From positions 1 through 34,743 of the forward strand of contig JABABI010000077.1 in the NCBI GenBank assembly GCA_014238335.1: 34,743 nucleotides of DNA, read 5' to 3'. Made by a program: the position numbers and the translations under genes. Below the pieces are notes generated by a model. It did no database searches and was not told where the DNA came from. It saw only the letters and a list, made by a program, of their open reading frames with translations. How positions within the stretch are numbered: the stretch's first letter is position 1; every line of letters begins with the position of its first letter. This document shows, one piece after another, positions 8,677 to 17,034 of this stretch. This DNA comes from Fuerstiella sp. GTDB lineage: Bacteria; Planctomycetota; Planctomycetia; Planctomycetales; Planctomycetaceae.

Positions 8677-10098
8677 TCACGAATCAGAACTGCCTGAAAC
8701 ATTCTTTGCCGACGGCAGGCGATACAGCAACGCAACCGGCACCATCAGAATCGCCAGGCTCAGAAACACAACAAATTGAAAACCGAACGCATCGCCACCG
8801 CCACTCAGGAATCTGGTAACGGAGTTCATGACCGTCAGAAACAATGCGGACAGCAGTATGCCAATCCATGTTGCAAAGTTCATGGCCCCGATCAGCCGGC
8901 CCTTTTGATCCGCTGGTGGTGTCTCCTGCACGTAGACCTGAATGGGAATAACAAAGATCCCCGCCGAAACCCCCAGCAGAAGCATACTGAACCGCAGCGA
9001 CCATTCCATGCCGTCGGCAACTCCAATGCTCTGCAGCATCCCCTGAATCTGGTCCGCGCTCTCCGCGGGCCGCCCCGGCAGGCCACTCGCAAGCAGCGAT
9101 ATCAGTAACAATGACCCGACAATCATCCAGCCACCACGAGTCGTCCAGCGTGCACCATCTGTGGCTCCACTCTTGTTGGCAAACCCGGAAATCACGCAGC
9201 CAAGAGCGATTCCAACGCCGATTGACGCAGCCATCAGGCTGGTACGGGTCTTACTGAGGTGCAAAACGTTTTCACCGAGTGTGTTTACCGCCGGCTGAGC
9301 GACACCGCCGATGAACCAGAACAGCATCATCACCAGAATCGCTCGAGCCAGACGCGGGTCGCGTCGCAGCAGTTTCCAGATATCACCGGGAATGAACAGG
9401 TTTCCGGGCTTCAGCTTGAGGCCCGGCTGTGCGACTGGCGTACGGACAATAAACAAAGAAGTGCCCGTACCGAGAACCGCAATTCCGACAGCAATCATGC
9501 TGCAGAACCAGAGAGAATTGCCGAGACTGTCCAGCGCGATGCCAGCACCGGCCATGCCGAAAATAATCGCCAAAAACGTCGTCATCTGAATCGCACCATT
9601 GACGGGTAACAGCTTCCCATGGCTGAAGAGCTCCGGCAGAATTCCATACTTGGACGGACCGAAGATCGCACTCTGTGCGCCCATGAACGCCAGCACCACG
9701 ATCAGCAGACGCAACTGCGATGATGAATCCAGCCCCTTCAGCAGCAGGACCTGCAGGGCCGCGGCCATGACTGCAATTTCCGCGATCTTGCACCAGACAA
9801 TGACCGTACGCTTGGAGAAACGGTCCGAGATATAGCCGCCAAGTCCCGACAGCAGAACGAATGGCAGTGCGAACGCGGCCAGGGCGAGTGGCTGCAGGTC
9901 GTGGCTGGATGATGTCGCCAACTCAGTACACTTCAGCAATACCAGCTGCTTGAAAAAGTTGTCGTTGAATGCACCCAGAAACTGTGTCGACAGAATTCCG
10001 CCAAATACAGAATCTTTGCTCAGCGCGCGGACGTCTGAGCGGGACGGCGGCCCCGCTGCAGAACCTGAACCGTGAGCGAATTGGTCCTCGTCGGACAT
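8677..10098 (-). CDS. Major facilitator superfamily transporter, LplT-like
   Basis: A 473-residue inner-membrane transporter with about 12 hydrophobic segments. GAFNDNFFKQLVLL in the first helix and FGPSKYGILPELF near helix 5 are hallmarks of the LplT lysophospholipid-transporter branch of the MFS. GGYISDRFSKRTVIV is the conserved cytoplasmic loop between helices 2 and 3. E. coli LplT flips lysophospholipids inward for re-acylation by Aas; no acyltransferase gene or fused acyltransferase domain is seen here, so the substrate may differ. An insertion of about 35 residues (GLPGRPAESADQIQGMLQSI region, about residues 345-375) lies before the last four helices. The gene is packed between the aminotransferase (18-base gap) and the enolase-superfamily gene (12-base gap). 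Confidence 0.9.
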   Translation of the reverse strand: MSDEDQFAHGSGSAAGPPSRSDVRALSKDSVFGGILSTQFLGAFNDNFFKQLVLLKCTELATSSSHDLQPLALAAFALPFVLLSGLGGYISDRFSKRTVIVWCKIAEIAVMAAALQVLLLKGLDSSSQLRLLIVVLAFMGAQSAIFGPSKYGILPELFSHGKLLPVNGAIQMTTFLAIIFGMAGAGIALDSLGNSLWFCSMIAVGIAVLGTGTSLFIVRTPVAQPGLKLKPGNLFIPGDIWKLLRRDPRLARAILVMMLFWFIGGVAQPAVNTLGENVLHLSKTRTSLMAASIGVGIALGCVISGFANKSGATDGARWTTRGGWMIVGSLLLISLLASGLPGRPAESADQIQGMLQSIGVADGMEWSLRFSMLLLGVSAGIFVIPIQVYVQETPPADQKGRLIGAMNFATWIGILLSALFLTVMNSVTRFLSGGGDAFGFQFVVFLSLAILMVPVALLYRLPSAKNVSGSSDS

Positions 10099-10116
10099 AG
10101 ATAATACGTTTCTATC

Positions 10117-11295
10117 TTAAAGCGAAGCAGCCAACTGGGTGACTGCTTCGACCGCCTTTTCCACATCGGCCTGAACAGTAAACGGACCGGGACTCAGCCG
10201 CACCGTGCCACCGGCAGGGATTGTGCCAAGTGTCTTGTGCACCAGGGGTGCACAATGGAGACCCGCTCGGCAACGAATCTGAAAACTCTGATCCAGTACG
10301 GCAGCCACGTCCTGGCTGTCTATTCCGTCCATAGAAAAACTGACAATCCCGACATTCTGAACGGCTGCACCGCCGAATAACCTGACACCGGAAATTTCTC
10401 GAAGTGCGTCCGACAGCTGTGTCGCAAGCTGACTGATCTGTGCGTGAAGACCGTCCACTGACTGCTGAAGGATCCATTCCGCGGCCGCGTTCAGACCAGC
10501 CAGTCCCGGCATATTCAGGTTGCCACTTTCAAATCTGGTGGGCATGACTGACGGCTGAACAAGCGACTCACTGTCTGTGCCTGTTCCGCCACAGCGAATC
10601 GGCAGGACTTCGCCTTCCAACCCTTCGCGGACGTAAACAATTCCTGTTCCCAGCGGCCCCAGCAACCCCTTGTGACCGGCGGACGCCAGCATGTCCACAT
10701 TCAGGTCCCGGACGCTGAATGGAATATGTCCGACGGTCTGAGCCGCATCCAGCATCAACAGGGCACCGCTGTCGTGGGCGGCGGCACTGATCTTTTTGAT
10801 CGGCTGAACAACACCGGTCACATTGGAAGCGTGATTCAGAACAGCCAGCCGAGGCTGCATGCGGTGGAGTTCCTGAGTAAAGGCCGGGACGTCAACAAGC
10901 CCAGTCCGGGCATCGAAATCGACGTGAACCAGGTCCAGATTCAGTTCTGATTTCAATTGCTGCAGCGGCCTGAGTACCGAGTTGTGTTCCAGCGTCGAAG
11001 TGACAACACGGTCACCGGTCCGCAGAACGCCGCGCAACAGCAGGTTCAGTCCGTCCGTGCAATTGAACGTGAAGGCCACGCGGTCCCCGGATTCCGCGTC
11101 CAGAATTCTGGCCAGTCGCTGCCGACATTGTGCCACCAGACGTGCAGCATCAGAAGTTCCGCTATGTGAGCCACGGCCGAAGGCGACACCCATTGCACGC
11201 ATGTAAATGTCGGCAGCAGCGTAAACACAGTCCGGTTTGGGAAAGCTGGTAGCAGCATTGTCCAGGTAGATTGCACCGGCAGGTGGGTCATTCAT
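10117..11295 (-). CDS. Class-V aminotransferase, cysteine desulfurase-like
   Basis: A PLP enzyme of 392 residues. The PLP-binding lysine is Lys209 in SAGHKGLLGPLGTG, the cofactor-pyridine Asp is Asp183 (MLDAAQTVGH), and the ring-stacking His is His104 (TLEHNSVLRP). The N-terminal YLDNAATSFPKP and the C-terminal RCRAGLHCAPLVHKTLGT are characteristic of the cysteine desulfurase/selenocysteine lyase-like family often called EGC (TIGR01977). Cys348 within GLHCAP is the likely sulfur-accepting residue. The exact product (desulfurase, selenocysteine lyase or another lyase) cannot be settled. Its ATG lies inside the last codons of the LeuA-like gene (8-base overlap, ATGAATGA), so translation is probably coupled, and the transporter gene follows after 18 bases. 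Confidence 0.9.
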   Translation of the reverse strand: MNDPPAGAIYLDNAATSFPKPDCVYAAADIYMRAMGVAFGRGSHSGTSDAARLVAQCRQRLARILDAESGDRVAFTFNCTDGLNLLLRGVLRTGDRVVTSTLEHNSVLRPLQQLKSELNLDLVHVDFDARTGLVDVPAFTQELHRMQPRLAVLNHASNVTGVVQPIKKISAAAHDSGALLMLDAAQTVGHIPFSVRDLNVDMLASAGHKGLLGPLGTGIVYVREGLEGEVLPIRCGGTGTDSESLVQPSVMPTRFESGNLNMPGLAGLNAAAEWILQQSVDGLHAQISQLATQLSDALREISGVRLFGGAAVQNVGIVSFSMDGIDSQDVAAVLDQSFQIRCRAGLHCAPLVHKTLGTIPAGGTVRLSPGPFTVQADVEKAVEAVTQLAASL

Positions 11296-12529
11296 CAGTT
11301 AACCCGTTGACCAGTGTTGTAAGTAACCGGTCATCAACAACAGTGCCCCGAGGCCGCTGCTTAATCTGTTCCACGACCTGTCCAACCACGCCGTCGGAAA
11401 CGGAAATCTGCAGTTGTTCCAGTCGGTGTGAGACTGCCCTGCGGCCACTGTGCCTGCCGAGAACCAACTGAATTCCATCGGCACCGACTTTCTCAGGTCG
11501 GAACGGCAGATAAGTGTCGGGGTTCTTCAGAAGTCCGTCCTGATGAATACCCGCCTCACTGGCAAAAATGTTATCGCCGCCAATCGGCTTCATTCTTGAT
11601 ATCGAAACGCCTGTCAGTTCCGCCACCAGGTGACACAGCGGCGACAGCTTCGTTGTGTCGATTCTGAAGGTACGTTCGTACTGATCCGAATGCAGTGCCA
11701 GCGCCATCACGACTTCTTCCAGTGCTGCGTTGCCCGCCCGTTCTCCGATGCCATTGACCGTGCATTGCACGACGTTGGCTCCCTGCTGAATACAGGCCAG
11801 AGTATTCGCGACGGCCAGTCCCAGGTCGTTGTGAAAGTGAACAGCCAGAAGCGCTCGGTCAATATTTGGCACACCGTCCTGGATTGCCTTGATGCAGTCT
11901 GCCGATTTTTCCGGCGTCAGCACACCGACCGTGTCGGGAAAGCCGATTGTTGTTGCGCCCGCGTCGATGGCTTCCCGATAACATTCGCACAGGAAGTTCA
12001 TCTCTGTGCGGCTGGCGTCTTCCGGACTGAAGGCGATGATGCGAAACGACTTCGCTGCATATGCCACAGAGTCCGTGATAATTTCCAATATCTCCGACTT
12101 GCTCTTATTCAGTTTCTCAGCGCGATGGATCGGGCTTGTCCCGCAGAACAGACTGACACCGCGTTTGTGTACCGGATTACCATCGAGAGCTCGTTCTGCG
12201 GCGTCGATATCCCCGGATAACGTACGACACAACGCCGTCAGGACGGGCTTACGCACGACTCCGACCATTCTGCGGATCGCCTCCACGTCCGCTTCGGACG
12301 AAGCGGGAAATCCGGCATCCAGCGAGTGAACCCCCGCTGCTTCCAGTGCCAGCGCAATTTTCAGCTTTTGGTCAGGATCCAGCGTCGCTCCCGGCATCTG
12401 TTCGCCGTCCCGCAGCGTTGTGTCGCTGAACAGAACGGCGCGGGAACGTTTGTGGTGGCTGATCACGGCATCTCGTGCAGTACTTCGCACACGATTGCCG
12501 AGTCGCTGGATGAGTGACGGACGAGACAT
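11288..12529 (-). CDS. 2-isopropylmalate synthase / homocitrate synthase family enzyme lacking the regulatory domain
   Basis: A DRE-TIM metallolyase that would condense acetyl-CoA with a 2-oxo acid. From ATG 12529 it is 413 residues. Catalytic elements are SDTTLRDGEQMPG (Asp36, Arg40, Glu43), the metal histidines His231 and His233 in HFHNDLGLAVANT, GIGERAGNAALEE, and GGDNIFASEAGIHQDGLLK. The family body resembles LeuA more than NifV (HSLDAGFPASSEADVEAI). The protein ends shortly after the LGRHSGRRAV region plus a short helical tail, without the ~120-residue LeuA_dimer leucine-sensing domain, so feedback control by leucine is not expected. A longer frame opens at GTG/ATG 12676, but its first 49 residues are not family-like. 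It overlaps the aminotransferase gene downstream. Substrate (leucine pathway, citramalate, homocitrate or other) is undecided. Confidence 0.85.
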   Translation of the reverse strand: MSRPSLIQRLGNRVRSTARDAVISHHKRSRAVLFSDTTLRDGEQMPGATLDPDQKLKIALALEAAGVHSLDAGFPASSEADVEAIRRMVGVVRKPVLTALCRTLSGDIDAAERALDGNPVHKRGVSLFCGTSPIHRAEKLNKSKSEILEIITDSVAYAAKSFRIIAFSPEDASRTEMNFLCECYREAIDAGATTIGFPDTVGVLTPEKSADCIKAIQDGVPNIDRALLAVHFHNDLGLAVANTLACIQQGANVVQCTVNGIGERAGNAALEEVVMALALHSDQYERTFRIDTTKLSPLCHLVAELTGVSISRMKPIGGDNIFASEAGIHQDGLLKNPDTYLPFRPEKVGADGIQLVLGRHSGRRAVSHRLEQLQISVSDGVVGQVVEQIKQRPRGTVVDDRLLTTLVNGLTDE

Positions 12530-12681
12530 TCCGTACAGAATACACGTTTTTGCAGCAACTTTGAATCGACGGCACAGCGCCGTTTGCCTTTCAGCCCGGA
12601 ACACACCGGACTCATTCCGATCCTGCCGATCCCACAACGTGCAATAACCGACTTCCGCTAACGCCCCCTGTCCCACGCAGC

Positions 12682-14130
12682 TTACGCCAGCAGGGCGGAC
12701 ACGACATTGCCGGGCTGTCCGTCGGTGAGTGTCTGGTCACGGTTGCTGCGGCGGAACAGCAGTTGTTCGTGATCGAGACCGAACAGATGCAGCAGCGTGG
12801 CGTGATAGTCGAAATGATTCACAACGTCTTCGACAGCTTCGTGGCCCCACTCATCAGTCTGACCGTGCACGTGTCCGGCTTTGAATCCTCCGCCGGCCAC
12901 CCACATGCTGAAGCCATACGTGTTGTGGTCGCGACCGATTTTGCTGCGGCCGGCATCATTCTGCACAACTGGAAGACGTCCCATTTCACCGCCCCAATGC
13001 ACGACCGTGGAATCCAGCAGGCCCCGTTGTTTCAGGTCCCAGACCAAAGCCGCGGATGGTTGATCGACCTTCTTGCAGGCGGCCGGCAGTCGGCTGAGAA
13101 TGCCGCCGTGGCTGTCCCACAATTGGTTGGCCGTGTAAACCTGTACGAATCGGACGCCGCGTTCAATCAGTCGGCGCGCAATCAAACAACGGGTGCCGTA
13201 TTCGGCGGTCACCGTCTCATGTATGCCATACATTTCCTGAGTGGCTTTCGTTTCCTTACTGAGGTCCAGGGCGTCCGTGGCTGCTGTTTGCATCTTTGCT
13301 GCCAGCTGGTAACTGGCAATTCGTGCATGTAGATCCAGCTGGCCCGGACGGTCTGCGACATGCCGGGAATTCAGTTGTTCCAGAAATTCCAACGCTCTTT
13401 TCTGCGCCTTGCCTTTCAAGTGAGGCGGCGGTGTCAGGTCCAGAATTCTCGGTTCCGTCGGTCGAACAACGCTGCCCTGATAAATAGAAGGCAGCCAGCC
13501 ATTCGACCAGTTTTCGACTCCCAGAACCGGCAACTGGCCCGGATCAATCAATGCCATAAACGCCGGGAGATTGTCCGCTTCGCAACCCAGCCCGTAAGTC
13601 AGCCAGCTGCCCAGCGTCGGTCGGCCTTCCACCGTACGCCCGGTCTGCAGTGCTCGAATAGACTGCCCGTGATTATTGACTCCCGTTTTCGTAGATCGAA
13701 TCAGACAGATGTCGTCGGCGACAGATGCTGTGTGAGGAACCAACTCTGATAGCTCCATGCCGCACTCACCGTGATGTCGAAACTTCCACGGTGAGGCAAA
13801 CACCTTGGAACTGGCCTGAGCGGCGTTGTCGTATTGGATCTCCCCCGGAAACTCCTTTCCGTCGTACTTCGCCATTTCAGGCTTTGGATCAAACATGTCA
13901 TGGTGACTGGGGCCACCCTGCATCCACAGCGAAATCATCGCTCGGGCCTGGGGCTCCTTCAGGACAGCTTTTGGTGTGGTATCAAAGCTCTTACGCTGCA
14001 GGTCCGGCTTCTTGATTTCGGCTGAGGCACGTTCGTTGTTTTGCAACCACGCCAGTGCGACCGAGCTGACACTCATCGCGCTGGACGCGAGAAAATGACG
14101 GCGAGCAGAATGGTTCTGTTGTTCGTTCAT
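12682..14130 (-). CDS. DUF1501 protein, exported (paired with upstream DUF1553 protein)
   Basis: A 482-residue DUF1501 protein, a family with a sulfatase/alkaline-phosphatase-like fold that is heavily expanded in Planctomycetes and has no settled function. The N-terminus has a Tat-like signal (ARRHFLASSAM followed by a hydrophobic stretch). Family phrases include ISLWMQGGPSHHDMFDPKP, HGQSIRALQTGR, LPAFMALIDPGQLP, ARRLIERGVRFVQVY, WGGEMGRLPVVQ, GRDHNTYGFSMWVAGGG and the C-terminal HFDYHATLLHLFGLDHEQL. ATG 14130 starts 6 bases after the stop of the DUF1549/1553 gene, so the two are almost certainly cotranscribed. The nearest downstream gene is the LeuA-like enzyme, whose preferred start is 152 bases away. 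Confidence 0.93.
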   Translation of the reverse strand: MNEQQNHSARRHFLASSAMSVSSVALAWLQNNERASAEIKKPDLQRKSFDTTPKAVLKEPQARAMISLWMQGGPSHHDMFDPKPEMAKYDGKEFPGEIQYDNAAQASSKVFASPWKFRHHGECGMELSELVPHTASVADDICLIRSTKTGVNNHGQSIRALQTGRTVEGRPTLGSWLTYGLGCEADNLPAFMALIDPGQLPVLGVENWSNGWLPSIYQGSVVRPTEPRILDLTPPPHLKGKAQKRALEFLEQLNSRHVADRPGQLDLHARIASYQLAAKMQTAATDALDLSKETKATQEMYGIHETVTAEYGTRCLIARRLIERGVRFVQVYTANQLWDSHGGILSRLPAACKKVDQPSAALVWDLKQRGLLDSTVVHWGGEMGRLPVVQNDAGRSKIGRDHNTYGFSMWVAGGGFKAGHVHGQTDEWGHEAVEDVVNHFDYHATLLHLFGLDHEQLLFRRSNRDQTLTDGQPGNVVSALLA

Positions 14131-14136
14131 GGCAGC

Positions 14137-16770
14137 TCAATCGACGTACAGAAATTCGTTGGAACTCAGCAACATTTGACACATCAGAGCCATCGCTTCC
14201 TGGCTCGCAGTCCGTGCAGGTGGTTTCTTTTCATTCGGCATATAGGCGGACTGTTCAGAGAAAACGGCAGTTTGTTCAGCAAGGAATGCGGCAGCGGCGT
14301 CCAGCTCAGAATGTTCGGGCAGACGTGAATAGACCAGCCGCCACGACAGCTGAATCTGATGCGTCACATCGTCGCCGGCTTCGTCTGCCAGGTGTGCGGC
14401 CAGAAACCGCGAATATTCCAGCAGCAGGTCACTGTTCATCATCAGCAGCGATTGCGTGGAACCCGTCGATGGACGTCGCATGTCGCAGTTGGGGACCATC
14501 GCCGGTCTGTCAAACGTTTCCAGCACAGATAACGGACGACTGCGACGAACCTGAATGTAAATGCTGCGGCGAAATTCTTCCCCCTTTAAATCGATCTTTG
14601 CCCCGGGGCGACCGGCATTCAGATTTTCCTGACCGATCACAAAACGTCCAACTCGATCGGCCATCACCGGTACTGCGGGGCCGAAAGCCTTCTGATTAAG
14701 CCTGCCTGACAGCGCGAGCATGCTGTCCCGCAGAGCCTCTGCGTCCAGTCGCAGCAGGCGTGCTCCGCCGTACAATTCGTTGTCCGGGTCAGCCAGATCC
14801 TGATCGTCACTGTTTCGTAATTGCTGCTGCCACGCGTTCGATGTCAGAATCAAACGGTGCAGATGTTTCAGGCTCCAGCCGCTGTCGATAAACTCCGCCG
14901 CCAGCCAGTCCAGCAGTTCCGGATGACTTGGTTTCTGACCGAGCGCACCAAAGTCGGCGGGAGTCGTGACCAGGCCACGACCGAAATGATGCAGCCAGAC
15001 GCGGTTCACGAATACACGAGCGGTCAACGGATACCTTACACTGGTCAGCCGCAGCGCCAACGCCGTCCGCCGGCCCGTAGTCGCGAACTTTGCCGCGTCG
15101 ACCGGAATCTCATTCAGTTCAGCGGTTTCTGAAATGACGGTCAGTCCGGCAGGCATCAATTCCTGCTTTTGCTGATCGTGATCGCCGCGAAAAAACAGCT
15201 TCGTGACCGGAACACGCCCCGCAACTTCGGTCAAGGCCCGCACGAATTCTTCGGCGGGTTTTGTCGCTCGAATCTTCGTGGCTTCGTCGGCCATGGTCTT
15301 CAGTTGATCCGCCGCTTTTTTGTCGTACAGGTAAAGTGAACCGGCCGTCACGTTAAGACTGGGGTGTTTCTTGAACAACGCATTCTGCTCGGCCGTTCTT
15401 TTTTTTGCGTCGGCCTTGTGGGCAGCGCGCGCCTGTTCGTGTATTTCCACAGGCAGTTTTGTCAGCTGCTTTTCGAACGTCGCCGCGATAAATTCCGATT
15501 GTTTCTTCGATCGTTCTGCGTCGATCTTCTTTGCCTGGACTTCCACTCGCGCCGCCTCCGTGCGGTTGTCGTCGGTGTATAGCGAGATACGCCGCTGACT
15601 CGGTTTGCGCCATTTCTCCCAGTCGAACGCCGGTTCAAAGATGGCACGGAAGCGATAATAGTCAGCCTGCGAAATCGGGTCGTAGCGGTGGTCGTGACAT
15701 TGAGCACACCCGACCGTCATGCCCATCAGCGACGAAGAGACAATCCTGATGGTATCAGCGATCGTATCGTTACGAGCCACGTTCACATCAGGTACCGCGC
15801 CGCCGGTCCCGTCCGGAGCCATGCGCAGAAAGCCCGTCGCCGCCAGCAGTTCAGCATCCGCTGCGGAAAGGTTATTTTGCGGCGATGTCACCATTTCGTC
15901 GCCAGCCAGCTGTTCGCGGATGAACTGATCGAAGGGTTTGTCTGCATTAAACGAGCGAATTACATAGTCTCGGTATCGCCATGCGTCAGGCCTCACCGCG
16001 TCCACGTCGTTGTAGCCTTCACTGTCCGCGTAGCCGGCAACGTCCAGCCAGTGTCTGGCCCAGCGTTCACCGTACTGTGTGGAAGTCAGCAGCTGGTTAA
16101 CAAGTTGCAACCATGCGTCGGCGTCATACTTCTCCGCAAAGAGCGCGACCGCCTCCGGCGTCGGTGGTAGACCATGCAGGTCAAGATACAGACGACGTAT
16201 CAGAGTATGCGGCACTGCACGGGGGCTAAACGTAAAGCCTCGTGCTTCCAGCCGAGCCAACAGGAATGCATCGATCGGGTTCACCACAGAATCGCTGTCT
16301 GCCACCTGCGGCACCACGGGGCGAACGATCGGCCGATATGACCAGTGGGACCGTTCTTCGGCGGTGATGAAGGCGCCGGCGTTGATCGATTCCGGTTCCG
16401 GACGAACGGTTGCGGCACCGCCCACAATCCAGTCTCGCACGATTTCGATTTCTCTTGCAGACAGCAATTTGCTGCTGTCGGGCGGCATCTCACCATCACG
16501 CAGTCGCTGATACAGCAGGCTCTCGTCCGGCTTACCACCAACGATGGCAGCTCCCGATTCACCGCCCTTCAGCATCCAACGCACCAACCGCAGATCGAGT
16601 TCCCCTTCAGGCTGCTCCTCTTCTCCGTGACACTGCCAGCAGTGCGTCTTCATGATCGACCGCACATGAGTCTCAAACCGCGGCGCAGAATCACCATCAA
16701 CGGCATGAGCGGAGGGCAAACCAACGGTCACGGCAGTAAACAACGTCACGATGATTGACAGTCGAAACAT
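14137..16770 (-). CDS. Planctomycete cytochrome C-type protein, DUF1549/DUF1553 (long form)
   Basis: An 877-residue exported protein. Signal peptide: FRLSIIVTLFTAVTVGLPSAHA (residues 2-23, given as the hydrophobic run and AHA cleavage site). A cytochrome-like haem site CWQCH (Cys44, Cys47, His48) is followed by GEMPP as possible distal Met region. DUF1549 follows with NPIDAFLLARLEARG, GERWARHWLDVAGYADSEGYN and a second CxxCH-like motif, GCAQCHDHRYDPI near residue 353. A charged, Lys/Ala-rich coiled-coil-like insert lies around residues 385-470. DUF1553 carries LTARVFVNRVWLHHFGRGLV, PSHPELLDWLAAEF and NEFLYVD at the end. I chose ATG 16770 because the signal peptide starts there; the frame is open further to 17157. 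Function unknown; it is paired with the DUF1501 gene downstream (6-base gap). Confidence 0.93.
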   Translation of the reverse strand: MFRLSIIVTLFTAVTVGLPSAHAVDGDSAPRFETHVRSIMKTHCWQCHGEEEQPEGELDLRLVRWMLKGGESGAAIVGGKPDESLLYQRLRDGEMPPDSSKLLSAREIEIVRDWIVGGAATVRPEPESINAGAFITAEERSHWSYRPIVRPVVPQVADSDSVVNPIDAFLLARLEARGFTFSPRAVPHTLIRRLYLDLHGLPPTPEAVALFAEKYDADAWLQLVNQLLTSTQYGERWARHWLDVAGYADSEGYNDVDAVRPDAWRYRDYVIRSFNADKPFDQFIREQLAGDEMVTSPQNNLSAADAELLAATGFLRMAPDGTGGAVPDVNVARNDTIADTIRIVSSSLMGMTVGCAQCHDHRYDPISQADYYRFRAIFEPAFDWEKWRKPSQRRISLYTDDNRTEAARVEVQAKKIDAERSKKQSEFIAATFEKQLTKLPVEIHEQARAAHKADAKKRTAEQNALFKKHPSLNVTAGSLYLYDKKAADQLKTMADEATKIRATKPAEEFVRALTEVAGRVPVTKLFFRGDHDQQKQELMPAGLTVISETAELNEIPVDAAKFATTGRRTALALRLTSVRYPLTARVFVNRVWLHHFGRGLVTTPADFGALGQKPSHPELLDWLAAEFIDSGWSLKHLHRLILTSNAWQQQLRNSDDQDLADPDNELYGGARLLRLDAEALRDSMLALSGRLNQKAFGPAVPVMADRVGRFVIGQENLNAGRPGAKIDLKGEEFRRSIYIQVRRSRPLSVLETFDRPAMVPNCDMRRPSTGSTQSLLMMNSDLLLEYSRFLAAHLADEAGDDVTHQIQLSWRLVYSRLPEHSELDAAAAFLAEQTAVFSEQSAYMPNEKKPPARTASQEAMALMCQMLLSSNEFLYVD

Positions 16771-16944
16771 GACGGTCGTCGCAGAAGAGGGAGGCAGATC
16801 GGCGAGGATAAGAGGCTGGAGCAGCATTTTGACGAATAGCGGGATAACTTCCAAGTGCCAATCCGGTACGCAGCCTGAAAAAATCATTGGTGGGGATCTG
16901 CGGAAGACCCCTGCAAGTGGCCGCCATACAAACACGCCACTCGC

Positions 16945-16972
16945 TTGCCCTAATGAATTCTCGTGTGATAGG
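16945..16972 (+). promoter_or_regulatory. Possible promoter for the exported alpha/beta hydrolase
   Basis: TTGCCC (16945-16950) and GATAGG (16967-16972) are 16 bases apart, with a TG just before the second element, about 62 bases upstream of ATG 17035. The match is weak. Confidence 0.25.
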
Positions 16973-16986
16973 CTGAGCTGAGTTGT

Positions 16987-16999
16987 GCAGGCAGCCTGC
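16987..16999. repeat. Perfect 13-base palindrome upstream of the alpha/beta hydrolase gene
   Basis: GCAGGC and its reverse complement GCCTGC flank a single central A. It lies between the possible promoter and the hydrolase start in the 264-base divergent gap, a position that would suit a repressor operator. No regulator is identified. Confidence 0.4.
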
Positions 17000-17034
17000 C
17001 TTACTTTAGTTCGGAAATCTGTCGGAGAACCGAT

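Noticed and set aside
11288..12676. NifV homocitrate synthase with NifS next to it, as part of nitrogen fixation
   Set aside because: The synthase reads closer to LeuA, the aminotransferase is of the EGC type, and no other nif gene is present.
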